From contig CAVPRS010000001.1 in NCBI GenBank assembly GCA_963707895.1, forward strand, positions 124,001-188,000: DNA of 64,000 nt. Reading direction: 5' to 3'. Positions 1-8,338 of the stretch are shown piece by piece. The stretch is from Fodinibacter sp963707895 (GTDB lineage: Bacteria > Actinomycetota > Actinomycetes > Actinomycetales > Dermatophilaceae). The notes beneath the pieces were generated by a model. The model ran no database searches. It saw only the letters and a program-made list of their open reading frames with translations, and was not told where the DNA came from. Numbering within the stretch: the stretch's first letter is position 1; every line of letters begins with the position of its first letter. Made by a program: the position numbers and the translations under genes.

Positions 1-700
1 GCCGGCCCTCGTCCGTCGACCCGACGGTGGGTGGCGGCTCTACCTCAGCTGTGCCACACCGGGTTCCAAGCACTGGTGGGTCGAGGCACTCGATGCCGAT
101 GCCCCAGCCGCGCTGCCCGGAGGCCGCCGCACCGTCGTCCACCCCGGGAGCGCCGAGCGCGCCGTCAAGGACCCCGTCGTGCTCGTCGACGACGACGGCT
201 GGTGGATGTGGCTGTGCTGCCACCCGCTCGACCGGCCCGGGCACGAGGACCGGATGACGACCCGCCTGCTCCGCAGCGACGACGGGCTCGCCTGGGACGA
301 CCTCGGCGAGGTGCTGAGCGGCACTCCCGGCAGCTGGGACGCCCGGGGCGCCCGGGTCACGGCGGTGCTCTCCCGGGACCCGCTCGTCGTGCTCTACGAC
401 GGCCGGGCCACGGCCGACGAGAACTGGTTCGAGCGCACCGGGGTCGCCCGGTCGCCGGATGGCGGGGCGGCGCTCGTCGCGGACCCCGGCGGCCCTGCGG
501 CTTCCTCGCCGCACGGCGACGGCGCGCTGCGCTACGCGACCGCGGTTGCCGTGCCCGGTGGCGGACTGCGCTGGTACGCCGAGGTCGCCCACGACGACGG
601 GTCGCACGACCTGGTCACCTCGCTCTCGCCGAACCCGGGAGAGCCCCAACCTGCACCGTCCGAGGAGGACACCCATGCCCAAGGCCCCACTTCCCCCTGA
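1..700 (+). CDS. Glycosyl hydrolase-like beta-propeller protein (5' truncated by window edge)
   Basis: The reading frame is open from base 2, so the start lies outside the window; about 232 C-terminal residues are visible. The visible part has repeated Trp/Asp-rich strands with alternating phrases such as RRPDGGWRLYLSC and KDPVVLVDDDGWWMWLCC, as in the five-bladed propeller glycosidases (GH43/GH130-like), where an Asp in a KDP motif is often catalytic. No signal peptide can be judged. The stop overlaps the start of the next gene by 26 nt, so the two are probably co-transcribed. The propeller assignment rests on motif style only; the substrate is unknown. Confidence 0.6.
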   Translation, partial: PALVRRPDGGWRLYLSCATPGSKHWWVEALDADAPAALPGGRRTVVHPGSAERAVKDPVVLVDDDGWWMWLCCHPLDRPGHEDRMTTRLLRSDDGLAWDDLGEVLSGTPGSWDARGARVTAVLSRDPLVVLYDGRATADENWFERTGVARSPDGGAALVADPGGPAASSPHGDGALRYATAVAVPGGGLRWYAEVAHDDGSHDLVTSLSPNPGEPQPAPSEEDTHAQGPTSP

Positions 701-1091
701 GGTCGCCGAGCTGTTCGCACGGCCCAACCCCGCGGTGGTCGCCGTGCTGAGGCCGAGCGGTGCGCCGATGTCGGTCGCCACGTGGTACCTCGTCGAGGAC
801 GACGGAACGGTGCTGCTCAACATGGATGCCGGCCGCGCTCGCCTGCGCTGGATGCGCGAGCGGCCCGAGGTCGCGCTCACCGCGCTCAAGGCGGACGAGT
901 GGTACACCCACGTCAGCGTGCGCGGACCGGTCGTGCGCTGGGAGGACGACCCCGCGAAGGCGATGGCCGACATCGACCGCCTCTCGATGCTCTATCGCGG
1001 CAGCCCCTACGCCAACCGCGAACGCCCGCGGGTCAGCTGCTGGGTGCGGGTCGACCACTGGCACGGCTGGGGCGAGGCGAAGGCCGAGTAG
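675..1091 (+). CDS. PPOX-class F420-dependent oxidoreductase
   Basis: A 138-residue split-beta-barrel flavoprotein of the pyridoxamine 5'-phosphate oxidase fold. It opens with a short helix (PEVAELFARPNPAVVAVL), followed by TWYLVEDDGTVLLNMDAGRARLRWM, which is the typical strand pair plus the K/R-rich cofactor loop, then the VALTALKADEWYTHVSVRG strand. Family members in actinobacteria bind F420, FMN or heme and reduce small organic substrates; which cofactor is used here cannot be told. ATG at 675 is preceded by GAGGAGGA at 662-669. Length is normal for the family. Confidence 0.8.
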   Translation: MPKAPLPPEVAELFARPNPAVVAVLRPSGAPMSVATWYLVEDDGTVLLNMDAGRARLRWMRERPEVALTALKADEWYTHVSVRGPVVRWEDDPAKAMADIDRLSMLYRGSPYANRERPRVSCWVRVDHWHGWGEAKAE

Positions 1092-1130
1092 CCCTCGACG
1101 TCCGAGGCCGGGCGCGGCCATACTCGGGCC

Positions 1131-1940
1131 ATGGCGGGAAGCCCCGACGACCTGCTGCCCGATCGCGGACCTCTGGCCGCCCGGCAGGCGCTGGCTGCCG
1201 CTCACGAGTTGCGCGTGTTCGACGGTCCCGCCACCGCGTGGCTCGTCGTGCAGCGGGTCCTCGAGCTCTGGGGAATGGCCATGCTCCTCGGCGGAATCGC
1301 CTACGGCAGTGTCCTGGTCGGGCAGTGGGTGTGGGTCGTCGCGGGTCTCGCGGTGGTCGCCTTCGCCTGGGAGGGACCGGTGGGTCGACTGGTCGGCGCC
1401 CAGCCGAAGCCGTGGCGCGCCCGGTGGCGCATCCTGCTCGTGTTGGCCTTCGCCACCGCGATCCTCCTGATGGGGGTCGGTGCCTTCGGAACCCTGAGTC
1501 CCGCAGCCACCGGGCTCGCGTCCTGGGGTCTCCTCGTCGCCGTCGGCTACCTCCTGACGCCGATCCTGCGGTGGGCGACGACCGGGCGTCGGCCGGGCGG
1601 AGCGGCCTGGCCCGACGGCGCGCAGGGATATGCCGTCCTGTCGGTGCTCTCCCGGGCCCAGTGGGTGCACCCGGACCGGTTGTCGGTGCTCACCGGCCTT
1701 CCCCGCGACCGGTGCGACGACTGGGTCGCGGCGTGCGCCGCGCGAGGCCTGCTGGTGCCAGGCGGGCATCGAACGGGGCTGCGCCGCCACACCGAGATCA
1801 CGGCGAGCGGTCTCGCCCGTCTCGACCGGTGGACGTCCGAGCTCACGAGGCGAGCAGCCGGCGCTCAGCCGTGGACGGACTCGACCGCCCCGACCAGCGC
1901 CGACGTGATCGTCGACAGCTCGTCGTCCGAGGTCACGTAG
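1131..1940 (+). CDS. Membrane-anchored winged-helix protein
   Basis: 269 residues. The N-terminal half has four or more hydrophobic segments (for example around 45-75 and 100-145), and the C-terminal part (about 163-240) looks like a MarR-type winged helix (YAVLSVLSRAQWVHPDRLSVL followed by a wing-like GGHRTGLRRHTEIT). This suggests a membrane-linked transcriptional regulator, but no target is evident. The last 76 nt overlap the convergent 3' end of bioA, and the tail sequence there is low complexity, so the true stop may be earlier if a base is wrong. Function is inferred from the wing motif only. Confidence 0.55.
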   Translation: MAGSPDDLLPDRGPLAARQALAAAHELRVFDGPATAWLVVQRVLELWGMAMLLGGIAYGSVLVGQWVWVVAGLAVVAFAWEGPVGRLVGAQPKPWRARWRILLVLAFATAILLMGVGAFGTLSPAATGLASWGLLVAVGYLLTPILRWATTGRRPGGAAWPDGAQGYAVLSVLSRAQWVHPDRLSVLTGLPRDRCDDWVAACAARGLLVPGGHRTGLRRHTEITASGLARLDRWTSELTRRAAGAQPWTDSTAPTSADVIVDSSSSEVT

Positions 1941-3215
1941 GGCGGCATCGTGTAGACGAGGTCGCGGAACGGCCGCACCCACACGCCCCGCTCGAGGGCG
2001 GCGGCGGTCACCTCGGCCACCCGCACCGGTTCGCGCAGCTGCACGACACCGACGGCACCGATCACCCGCACCGCGGCCACGACGTCGAGGGATGCCGCGC
2101 GCCCGAGCCCCTCGGCCAACCCGCCGGAGATGCGGCGCACCTCGCCCTCGGTGTCCCGTGAGGCGAGCAGGTCGAGGTTCGCCGAGGCGATCGCGCAGGC
2201 CAGCGGGTTGCCCATGAAGGTCGGGCCGTGCATCAGGCCGCCCGCCTCGCCGGCACTGACCCCCTGCGCGACCTCGGGCGTGCAGAGCACCGCCGCCAGG
2301 GTCAGGTAGCCGCCGGTCAGGGCCTTGCCGACGCACAGGATGTCGGGGGCCAGGTCACCCCGCCCCGCACCGGCCCAGAGCGGTCCCGTGCGGTGCAGCC
2401 CGGTCGCGATCTCGTCGTGGATCACCAGGGCCCCGTGCCCGCGAGCCAGGTCGTGCAGCACGGTGAGCACGTGCGGGCTGTAGACGTGCATGCCCCCGGC
2501 GCCCTGCAGCACCGGCTCGACGATGACGGCTGCGACCGAGTCGGCGTGGGCGGCGTACAGGGCCCTGGTCTCGCGCTCCCACGCGACCAGCTCGGGGTCG
2601 TCGGGTGCGCGGTCCAGACCGCCGGGCGGCCGCGGCGCGAACACGTGCTCGGGCAGCACCCCGCGAAACAGCGCGTGCATCCCGCTCACCGGGTCGGTGA
2701 CCGACATCGGCGAGAACGTGTCGCCGTGGTAGCCGCCGCGGACCGTGAAGAACCGGGTGCGGCGGCCGACCTGCCGCCAGGTGCCACTGCAGGGCCATCT
2801 TCATCGCGACCTCGACCGACACCGACCCGGAGTCGGCGAGGAAGACGTGCTCGAGGCCGTCGGGGGCGAGGTCGACGAGCCGGCGGGCGAGTCCGATGGC
2901 GGGCTCGTGGGTCAGGCCGCCGAACATCACGTGGGCCATCGAGTCGAGCTGGCGCCGGGCTGCCGCGTCGAGCTCGGGCACGGCGTACCCGTGGATCGCG
3001 CACCACCACGACGACATGGCGTCGACGACCTCGCGCACCTCGCCATCGCGGTCACGCAGCCGCAGCCGGATGCCGTGCGCCGACTCGACGAGGTACGGCG
3101 CCTGGGGCGCCAGGGCGGAGGAGTAGGGGTGCCACACGTGGTCGCGGTCGAACGCCAGCAGCGCCTCGAGGTCAGGGCCGAGTTCGAGGCCGGCGTCGTC
3201 GGGTTCGGGCGTCAT
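1865..3215 (-). CDS. bioA: Adenosylmethionine-8-amino-7-oxononanoate aminotransferase, frameshifted
   Basis: Biotin synthesis: transfers the amino group of S-adenosylmethionine to KAPA, giving DAPA, with PLP. The N-terminal frame gives the family opening (FDRDHVWHPYSS, then SSWWCAIHGY and the substrate-site region MFGGLTHEPA). The second frame gives VEPVLQGAGGM, the IHDEIATG motif and the PLP-lysine segment CVGKALTGGYL. The frame breaks near 2761-2766, just before the expected RTRFFTVRGGYHGDTFSPMS. Removing one base restores a continuous protein of about 449 residues, the normal size. The break is either a consensus error or a very recent lesion. bioB and bsaP lie 5 kb away; bioF and bioD are not in the window. 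Confidence 0.85.
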
Positions 3216-3240
3216 CGCGCCCCATTGTGTCGGTACCGGG

Positions 3241-3795
3241 TCAGGCGGCGGTGCGGGTGCTCGCGACCTCGCCGGCCAGTCGTCCCATCAGGGTGCGCAG
3301 GTCGGCGTCGAGGTCCTGGTCGGAGAGGCGGCCGTCGACGAAGGCCTGGAAGGCCGAGCCGATCCCGACGGTGTCCTCGATGACGTCGGCCCCGGCGACC
3401 TTGAGCACCTTGACGCCGTCCTCGCGCGCCCACTGGCCCGAGCGAGGCGAGCCGGTCGCCGCGATGACCGCGGCGGGCTTGCCGGCGATGGCGGCCGCAC
3501 CACGCGGTCGCGAGGCCCAGTCGACGGCGTTCTTGACGGCACTCGACATCGAGCCGTTGTACTCGGGCGTCACGAGCAGCAGCGCGTCGGCGTCGGCGAC
3601 GGCCTCGCGCAGGTCACGGGCCACCTGGGGCAGGTGGTCGTCGTGGTCGAGGTCCTCGGAGTAGTGCGGGAGGTCGGCCAGGCGCGCGAACACCGTGCCG
3701 TCGACACCGGCCGGCAGGTGGGCGATGGCGGCGTCGGCGAGCTGGGCGTTGGTGGAGCCGGCGCGCAGGCTGCCGACGAGGACGAGGACGTTCAC
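3241..3795 (-). CDS. NADPH-dependent FMN reductase family protein
   Basis: 184 residues with the flavodoxin-like fold of the ArsH/chromate-reductase type family. The phosphate-binding loop for FMN is GSLRAGSTNAQLA at 8-20, and the conserved flavin-ring loop is TPEYNGSMSSAVKNAVDW. Members are cytosolic quinone, chromate or azo reductases protecting against redox cycling. The gene starts with ATG and is read away from the PadR/ABC module. The stop is 25 nt from the bioA start, on the same strand, so it could be transcribed into bioA. Confidence 0.85.
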   Translation of the reverse strand: MNVLVLVGSLRAGSTNAQLADAAIAHLPAGVDGTVFARLADLPHYSEDLDHDDHLPQVARDLREAVADADALLLVTPEYNGSMSSAVKNAVDWASRPRGAAAIAGKPAAVIAATGSPRSGQWAREDGVKVLKVAGADVIEDTVGIGSAFQAFVDGRLSDQDLDADLRTLMGRLAGEVASTRTAA

Positions 3796-3889
3796 GGGGT
3801 GCTCCTTGGGGAGGACGCGGATCGGGACAGTGCGATCGACGCTGATCGGGTGATTGAACCATCAACTACTTCTCCGCATTCCCCGCGGC

Positions 3890-3937
3890 GCTGGGTGCTC
3901 AGGTGGCTGCCCCGGCGACCACTTGGGCACCCAACTC
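3890..3937 (+). repeat. Intergenic inverted repeat, copy 1 of 10
   Basis: Left arm CTGGGTGCTCAGGTGG (3891-3906) pairs with the right arm beginning CCACTTGGGCACCC at 3919, with a 12-nt loop (CTGCCCCGGCGA). G-T pairs keep the helix intact where arms differ. Same family as the copies near 10.1, 35.2, 48.7, 49.7 and 50.8 kb. It lies just upstream of the padR promoter. Confidence 0.85.
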
Positions 3938-3946
3938 GAGTGGGGC

Positions 3947-4017
3947 TTGCGCGATCGCTATTCAGCGTTACTATGTACTAGTAGTCACTGACACTGAATA
4001 GCAGTGACACTGAGTAG
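3947..4017 (+). promoter_or_regulatory. Promoter and tandem operator for padR-ABC operon
   Basis: A TTGCGC -35 (3947-3952) and a TACTAT -10 (3969-3974) sit 16 nt apart. Directly downstream lies a two-copy direct repeat, CACTGACACTGAATAG (3986-4001) and CAGTGACACTGAGTAG (4002-4017), 14 of 16 identical. TCACTG/CAGTGA also form an inverted pair. A repressor bound here would block transcription, and the adjacent padR gene is the obvious candidate. Binding is inferred. Confidence 0.5.
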
Positions 4018-4037
4018 TGACGGAAGGAGGGGGCGAC

Positions 4038-4367
4038 ATGGGCAAGCAGGAGACCGAGATGCTCAAGGGCACGCTCGAGGGCATCGTCCTCGCGCTGCTC
4101 GCGGGCAGGTCGGCGTACGGCTACGAGATCACCGCCGAACTGCGCGAGCGAGGCTTCGCCGACATCGCCGAGGGCACCGTCTACGCGCTGCTGATCCGGG
4201 TCGAGCAGCGCGGCCTGGTCGACGTGGAGAAGGTCCCGTCGGAGAAGGGGCCGCCCCGCAAGGTGTACTCCCTCAACGACAGGGGTCGCACCCAGCTCGA
4301 AGACTTCTGGAGGACGTGGAGCTTCCTCCAGGCACGTATCGAACAGCTCCGCGAAGGAGGAAGCTGA
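4038..4367 (+). CDS. PadR family transcriptional regulator
   Basis: 109 residues: a compact PadR winged helix (KGTLEGIVLALLAGRSAYGYEI, then EGTVYALLIRVEQRGLVDVEKV and the wing GPPRKVYSLNDRG). PadR proteins of this small class repress neighbouring multidrug transporters and release DNA on binding a drug. The start at 4038 is chosen because GGAAGGAGGGG at 4022-4032 is an ideal ribosome site; an upstream GTG at 4017 would bury it. It is the first gene of a four-gene operon with DUF1048, ABC ATPase and permease genes, separated by 1 nt or overlapping. Confidence 0.9.
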   Translation: MGKQETEMLKGTLEGIVLALLAGRSAYGYEITAELRERGFADIAEGTVYALLIRVEQRGLVDVEKVPSEKGPPRKVYSLNDRGRTQLEDFWRTWSFLQARIEQLREGGS

Positions 4368-4368
4368 G

Positions 4369-4737
4369 ATGGTCGCGAAGTGGATCGAGTCCCTGACCGG
4401 GTCGCTCGAGCAGAAGAAGCAGTACAAGAAGGACAAGGCCCGCATGCAGGCCCTGCCGGAGCCGTACGCCGGCACCGGGAAGGCCTTCGAGCGCTACTTC
4501 ATGTACTACGGAGGGGTCACCGACGGCGACACCCTGCTCACGATGCTGGGCGACTTCACCGACCTGTGGGAGCGCGCGGCCCTCGACGGCACGCCGGTGC
4601 GCGAGATCGTCGGCGAGGACCCGGTGGAGTTCGCCGAGAACTTCGCCTCGGCCTACGCCGGCACCCGGTGGATCGACAAGGAGCGCGCGCGGCTCACCGC
4701 GGCGATCGAGGCTGCGGAGGGTGGGGACCAGTCATGA
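4369..4737 (+). CDS. DUF1048 family protein
   Basis: 122 residues, mostly alpha-helical and charged, beginning MVAKWIESLTGSLEQKKQYKKDKAR. This matches the DUF1048 family, short helical proteins habitually encoded next to PadR regulators. The molecular role is unknown; it may act as a partner of the regulator or a sensor. It begins 1 nt after the padR stop and ends inside the ATPase start (ATGA overlap), so translation is probably coupled. Confidence 0.8.
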   Translation: MVAKWIESLTGSLEQKKQYKKDKARMQALPEPYAGTGKAFERYFMYYGGVTDGDTLLTMLGDFTDLWERAALDGTPVREIVGEDPVEFAENFASAYAGTRWIDKERARLTAAIEAAEGGDQS

Positions 4738-5507
4738 CGGTCGACACGGCCATCCGCGTCCAGGGCCTGGAGAAGTCGTTCAAGGACCTGCACGTGCTGC
4801 GGGGCGTCGACCTCGACGTCGCGCCCGGCAGCATCTTCGCCCTGCTCGGCTCCAACGGCGCCGGCAAGACCACGGTGGTGCGCATCCTGGCCACGCTGCT
4901 CACGGCGGATGCGGGCAGCGCCACGGTGCACGGCTTCGACGTCGCCTCCGAGCCCGGCCGGGTGCGTGAGTCGATCAGCCTCACCGGGCAGTTCGCGGCG
5001 GTCGACGAGATCCTGACCGGGCGCGAGAACCTCGTGCTCGTGGCCCGGCTGCGCCACCTGGCGGATGCCGGCCCGATCGCCGAGCACCTGCTGGCGCGGT
5101 TCCAGCTCACCGACGCCGCCGACCGCAAGGTCTCGACCTACTCCGGTGGGATGCGCCGCCGCCTCGACATCGCGATGAGCCTGATCGGTGACCCGCCGGT
5201 GGTGTTCCTCGACGAGCCGACCACGGGCCTGGACCCCGAGGCGCGCCTCGAGGTGTGGCAGGCGGTCAGGGACCTCGCCTCGAGCGGCACGACCGTGCTG
5301 CTCACCACCCAGTACCTCGACGAGGCCGAGCAGCTGGCCGACCGGATCGCCATCCTCCACGAGGGCCGGATCATCGAGAACGGCACGCTCGCCGAGCTGA
5401 AGGCGCTGCTGCCGCCGGCGAAGGTCGAGTACGTCGAGAAGCAGCCCACGCTCGAGGACGTCTTCCTCGCCCTCGTCGGCCACGACACCACCAAGGAGCA
5501 CCGATGA
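4734..5507 (+). CDS. ABC transporter ATP-binding protein (DrrA-like)
   Basis: 257 residues. Walker A GSNGAGKT at 39-46, signature YSGGMRRRLDI, Walker B VVFLDEPTTGLDP and a switch His replaced in TTQYLDEAEQ, where Gln stands at the usual His, as in the DrrA drug/lipid exporter ATPases. The C-terminal VEKQPTLEDVFLALVG is the DrrA-type tail. It energises the permease encoded next, with which it overlaps by 4 nt. The substrate is probably a hydrophobic drug or antibiotic, inferred from the PadR link. Confidence 0.9.
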   Translation: MTVDTAIRVQGLEKSFKDLHVLRGVDLDVAPGSIFALLGSNGAGKTTVVRILATLLTADAGSATVHGFDVASEPGRVRESISLTGQFAAVDEILTGRENLVLVARLRHLADAGPIAEHLLARFQLTDAADRKVSTYSGGMRRRLDIAMSLIGDPPVVFLDEPTTGLDPEARLEVWQAVRDLASSGTTVLLTTQYLDEAEQLADRIAILHEGRIIENGTLAELKALLPPAKVEYVEKQPTLEDVFLALVGHDTTKEHR

Positions 5508-6265
5508 CCACGCACTTCGTCGGCGACACCGCCCTGCTCACCGGGCGGTCGCTGCGCCACATCACCCGCAGCCTCGACACGATCATCACCACCACGATCA
5601 TGCCGATCGCGTTCCTGCTGCTCTTCGTGTTCGTCTTCGGCGGCGCGATCGACACCGGGTCGTCGTCGTACGTGAACTACCTGCTGCCCGGCATCCTGAT
5701 CATCACCGTGGCGTCGGGCGTCTCCTACACGGCGTACCGGCTCTTTCTCGACCTGCAGAGCGGGATCTTCGAGCGCTTCCACTCGATGCCGATCGCCAGG
5801 TCGTCGGTGCTCTGGGCCCACGTGCTCACCTCGCTGGCCGCCATCGCGATGTCGGTCCTGGTCGTCGTGGTCACAGCAGTCCTCTTCGGGTTCCGTTCCG
5901 GTGCAGGTCCACTCGCGTGGCTCGCGGTCGCCGGCATCCTCGCCCTGTTCACCCTGGCGCTCACCTGGCTCGCCGTCATCCCGGGTCTGACCGCGAAGTC
6001 GGTCGACGGTGCCAGCGCGTTCTCGTACCCGCTCATCCTGCTGCCCTTCGTCAGCTCGGCGTTCGTGCCGACGGCGACGATGCCCGGGCCGGTGCGTGCC
6101 TTCGCCGAGAACCAGCCGGTCACCTCGATCGTCGACGCGATCCGCGACCTGCTGGCCGGGCAGCCGGTCGGCAGCGACATCTGGCTGGCGCTCGGGTGGT
6201 GCGTGGGCCTGCTGGCAATCGCCTACGGCTTCGCGATGCTCGCCTACCGCCGCAGGGTGGCCTGA
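5504..6265 (+). CDS. ABC-2 type transporter permease (DrrB-like)
   Basis: 253 residues with six predicted membrane spans (for example IMPIAFLLLFVFVFGG, YLLPGILIITVASGVSYTAY and the last span near the end). The PFVSSAFVPTATMPGPVRAFAENQPVTSIVDAIR stretch (split by a membrane edge) is the conserved ABC-2/DrrB signature region. It forms the export channel with the preceding ATPase. ATG at 5504 overlaps the ATPase stop. It is the last gene of the padR operon; a strong perfect hairpin follows 9 nt after the stop. Confidence 0.88.
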   Translation: MTTHFVGDTALLTGRSLRHITRSLDTIITTTIMPIAFLLLFVFVFGGAIDTGSSSYVNYLLPGILIITVASGVSYTAYRLFLDLQSGIFERFHSMPIARSSVLWAHVLTSLAAIAMSVLVVVVTAVLFGFRSGAGPLAWLAVAGILALFTLALTWLAVIPGLTAKSVDGASAFSYPLILLPFVSSAFVPTATMPGPVRAFAENQPVTSIVDAIRDLLAGQPVGSDIWLALGWCVGLLAIAYGFAMLAYRRRVA

Positions 6266-6273
6266 CCCGGACG

Positions 6274-6324
6274 GAGCGACCACACCCCACCCCGGGCCGA
6301 ACCCGGGGTGGGGTGTGGTCGCTC
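6274..6324. terminator. Perfect 23-bp hairpin after the permease gene
   Basis: A 23-nt left arm (6274-6296, beginning GAGCGACCACACCCC) is fully complementary to 6302-6324, with a 5-nt CCGAA loop. It starts 9 nt beyond the permease stop. No U-run follows, as is common for actinobacterial terminators. A terminator role is inferred from position and stability. Confidence 0.6.
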
Positions 6325-6409
6325 GTACGCGGTCGGTGCAGCCACATCCCACCCCTCACCGAGATCTGAGGTGGGGTGTGGTCGTTCGTACGCGGTCGGT
6401 GCAGCCACA
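6307..6409. repeat. Tandem 63-nt repeat unit, two copies
   Basis: A 40-nt block at 6307-6346 recurs at 6370-6409 with one mismatch (GTGTGGTCGCTCG versus GTGTGGTCGTTCG), giving a 63-nt period. The shared core includes TACGCGGTCGGTGCAGCCAC. The second unit can also fold on itself (6341-6383). It fills the convergent gap between the ABC operon and the WYL gene; no ORF is supported. Confidence 0.75.
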
Positions 6410-6423
6410 ACCCGCCTCTCGGC

Positions 6424-7395
6424 TCACCCGTCGGCGCGCGGCCCCTTGCCCTCCGGCCCGGCCGACGCCGCCAGCCGGCCCGCCAGTGAGGCCACCTCGT
6501 CGGTGAGCGCGTCGGGCGACACGATGCGGAAGTCCCAGGGCAGCCACGCCAGCCGGGCCGCCGCGGCGCGGACGTCCCAGGCGGAGAAGCGCATCTCGCA
6601 GCGCTCCCCGGTCGCGGACAGGGTCGCGAACCCGGAGGGCACGGCGTCAGCGACGACGTCGAGGGTCGCGTCGATGTCGATGACCACCTCGACCCCCTGC
6701 GGCCCGCGCGCCAGGGCCTCGCGCACGTGCTCGGCTGCGTCGGGCGCGGGCCGCGGTCGGAAGGTGAAGGTCGTCTCGCGCACCTCGCTCATCCGGTCGA
6801 GCCGGAAGCTTCGCCAGTCGGCGCGGTCGAGGTCCCACGCGAGGAGGTACCACCGCGAGGTGGTGGCGACCAGGCGGTAGGGCTCGGCCCGGCGGCTCGA
6901 CTCCTCCCCGGATGCCGCGGCGTAGTCGAAGCGCACCTCGCGGCAGCCGCGGGCGGCCCGGGCGAGCAGGGCCACCACGGCGCCCTCGACGAGCTGGTCG
7001 CGGCGGCCCAGGATGACGGTGGCCTCGGACACCGCCTCGACGCTCGCCCGCAGCCGGGCCGGCAGAACCTGGTCGAGCTTGCCCAGGGTGCGCATCGCCG
7101 GCTCGCCGAGCCCGGCGACCGTGCCGCCCGCGGCAAGCCGCAGCGAGACCGCCACCGCCACGGCCTCCTCGTCGTCGAGCAGCAGCGGCGGCAGGGCCGC
7201 CCCCGAGCCGAGCTGGTAGCCGCCGCCCACCCCCTGGCCCGCCCGCACCGGGTAGCCCAGCGCCCGCAGCCGGTCGATGTCGCGGCGCACGGTGCGGGTG
7301 GTCACGTCGAGCCGCTCGGCGAGCTCGGGCCCGGTCCACGTGGGGCGGGACTGGAGCAGGCCGAGCAGGCGCAGCACGCGTGAGGTCTGGGTCAT
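6424..7395 (-). CDS. HTH/WYL-domain transcriptional regulator
   Basis: 323 residues: an N-terminal DeoR-type helix-turn-helix (MTQTSRVLRLLGLLQSRPTW, then LDVTTRTVRRDIDRLRALGYPV), a middle WYL domain (RAEPYRLVATTSRWYLLAWD, with the WYL-like WYL triad) and a C-terminal WCX-type region. Such proteins sense nucleic acids or small ligands and regulate adjacent genes. The start at 7395 has GGAGGA 9 nt upstream. It is divergent from the DinB-like gene, which is the likeliest target; this YafY-like regulator plus DinB pairing is common in actinobacteria. Confidence 0.88.
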   Translation of the reverse strand: MTQTSRVLRLLGLLQSRPTWTGPELAERLDVTTRTVRRDIDRLRALGYPVRAGQGVGGGYQLGSGAALPPLLLDDEEAVAVAVSLRLAAGGTVAGLGEPAMRTLGKLDQVLPARLRASVEAVSEATVILGRRDQLVEGAVVALLARAARGCREVRFDYAAASGEESSRRAEPYRLVATTSRWYLLAWDLDRADWRSFRLDRMSEVRETTFTFRPRPAPDAAEHVREALARGPQGVEVVIDIDATLDVVADAVPSGFATLSATGERCEMRFSAWDVRAAAARLAWLPWDFRIVSPDALTDEVASLAGRLAASAGPEGKGPRADG

Positions 7396-7496
7396 GCCGG
7401 AATCCTCCGACCGATAGCGGACCGGAACTGTCCTCATTGTGCCCGAGGGTGGAGACACAGGCCGAGCAGGCACCACACCACCCGAAGGAGCCCGAC

Positions 7497-8069
7497 ATGT
7501 CCGGCAACGCCGCGATGAGCACCGACGAGCGCGAGCTGCTCGCCAACTACGTGACCCAGCAGCACGACGGCTTCCGGGGCGCGATCCTCGACCTCACCGA
7601 CGAGCAGGCCGCCCAGAAGATCGCATCCAGCGCGCTCAGCGTCGGCGGCCTGGTCAAGCACGCCGCGTCGGTGCAGGTCGGCTGGCGGCTGATGATCGAG
7701 GCGGCGCCGGGCGAACCCGTGTGGCCGGGCACCCTCGAGGAGCAGCAGGCCGCCTACGAGCGGGACAACACCTGGATCGAGGGCGACACCGTGCCGGCCG
7801 TGCTGGCCGCCTTCGACACCGAGGCCGAGCGGGTGCTCGCCGCCATCCGCGCCGCCGACCTCGACACCCCGGTGCCGGTGCCCCAGGACGTGCCGTGGTT
7901 CCCCAAGGACGTCAGCCACTGGTCGGTGCGCTGGGTGGTCCTGCACCTCATCGAGGAGCTCGCCCGGCACGCGGGCCACGCCGACCTGCTGCGCGAGGCC
8001 GTCGACGGCGCCACGATGTACGAGCTGATGGCGCGTCGCGAGGGCTGGGACACCACCGCGTGGGCGTGA
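7497..8069 (+). CDS. DinB family protein (DUF664-like)
   Basis: 190 residues of the DinB/YfiT four-helix bundle type. Metal-ligand histidines are suggested by GGLVKHAASVQVGW, DVSHWSVRWVVLHLIEELARHAGHADLLREAVDG. In actinobacteria this fold houses mycothiol-dependent transferases, so a thiol-transfer role is possible but unproven. GAAGGAG at 7484-7490 precedes ATG 7497. Divergently transcribed from the WYL regulator across 101 nt. Confidence 0.82.
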   Translation: MSGNAAMSTDERELLANYVTQQHDGFRGAILDLTDEQAAQKIASSALSVGGLVKHAASVQVGWRLMIEAAPGEPVWPGTLEEQQAAYERDNTWIEGDTVPAVLAAFDTEAERVLAAIRAADLDTPVPVPQDVPWFPKDVSHWSVRWVVLHLIEELARHAGHADLLREAVDGATMYELMARREGWDTTAWA

Positions 8070-8076
8070 CGCCCGC

Positions 8077-8325
8077 TCAGCCCCAGGTGGGCTGCTCCAC
8101 GGTGCCGTGCTGCACGCAGGTCGCGGTCCAGGCACCCGGGGTGACCTGCACCTTCATCCGGCGCCGGCAGTGCACGCACCAGCGCGGCGGCTCCAGCTCG
8201 GCCCGGCGGGCGCAGCGCGCGTGGTCGCCCTCGGCGACCGCCTCGCCGCACTGCCCGCACCACAGGCCCGTGTCGCCGGCCCGGGCCACCGGGCCCACGG
8301 CATCCTCACCGAGCACGAACACCAC
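8077..8325 (-). CDS. bsaP: Biotin synthase auxiliary protein BsaP
   Basis: 82 residues, cysteine-rich: C23-x2-C26, C38, C50-x2-C53 and C70. The spacing of two CxxC pairs plus single cysteines matches the small protein that mycobacterial biotin synthase needs to turn dethiobiotin into biotin. It starts (GTG, 8325) 13 nt after the bioB stop on the same strand, so the two form an operon. Known: in mycobacteria the partner is essential for BioB activity. Inferred: the same dependence here. The stop abuts the convergent DinB-like gene. Confidence 0.8.
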   Translation of the reverse strand: MVFVLGEDAVGPVARAGDTGLWCGQCGEAVAEGDHARCARRAELEPPRWCVHCRRRMKVQVTPGAWTATCVQHGTVEQPTWG

Positions 8326-8338
8326 CGACCCGGCCCGC

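Noticed and set aside
1865..3215. Two separate overlapping bioA-like genes
   Set aside because: The halves are consecutive parts of one family sequence in frames that differ by one base, so a single frameshifted gene is the correct reading.
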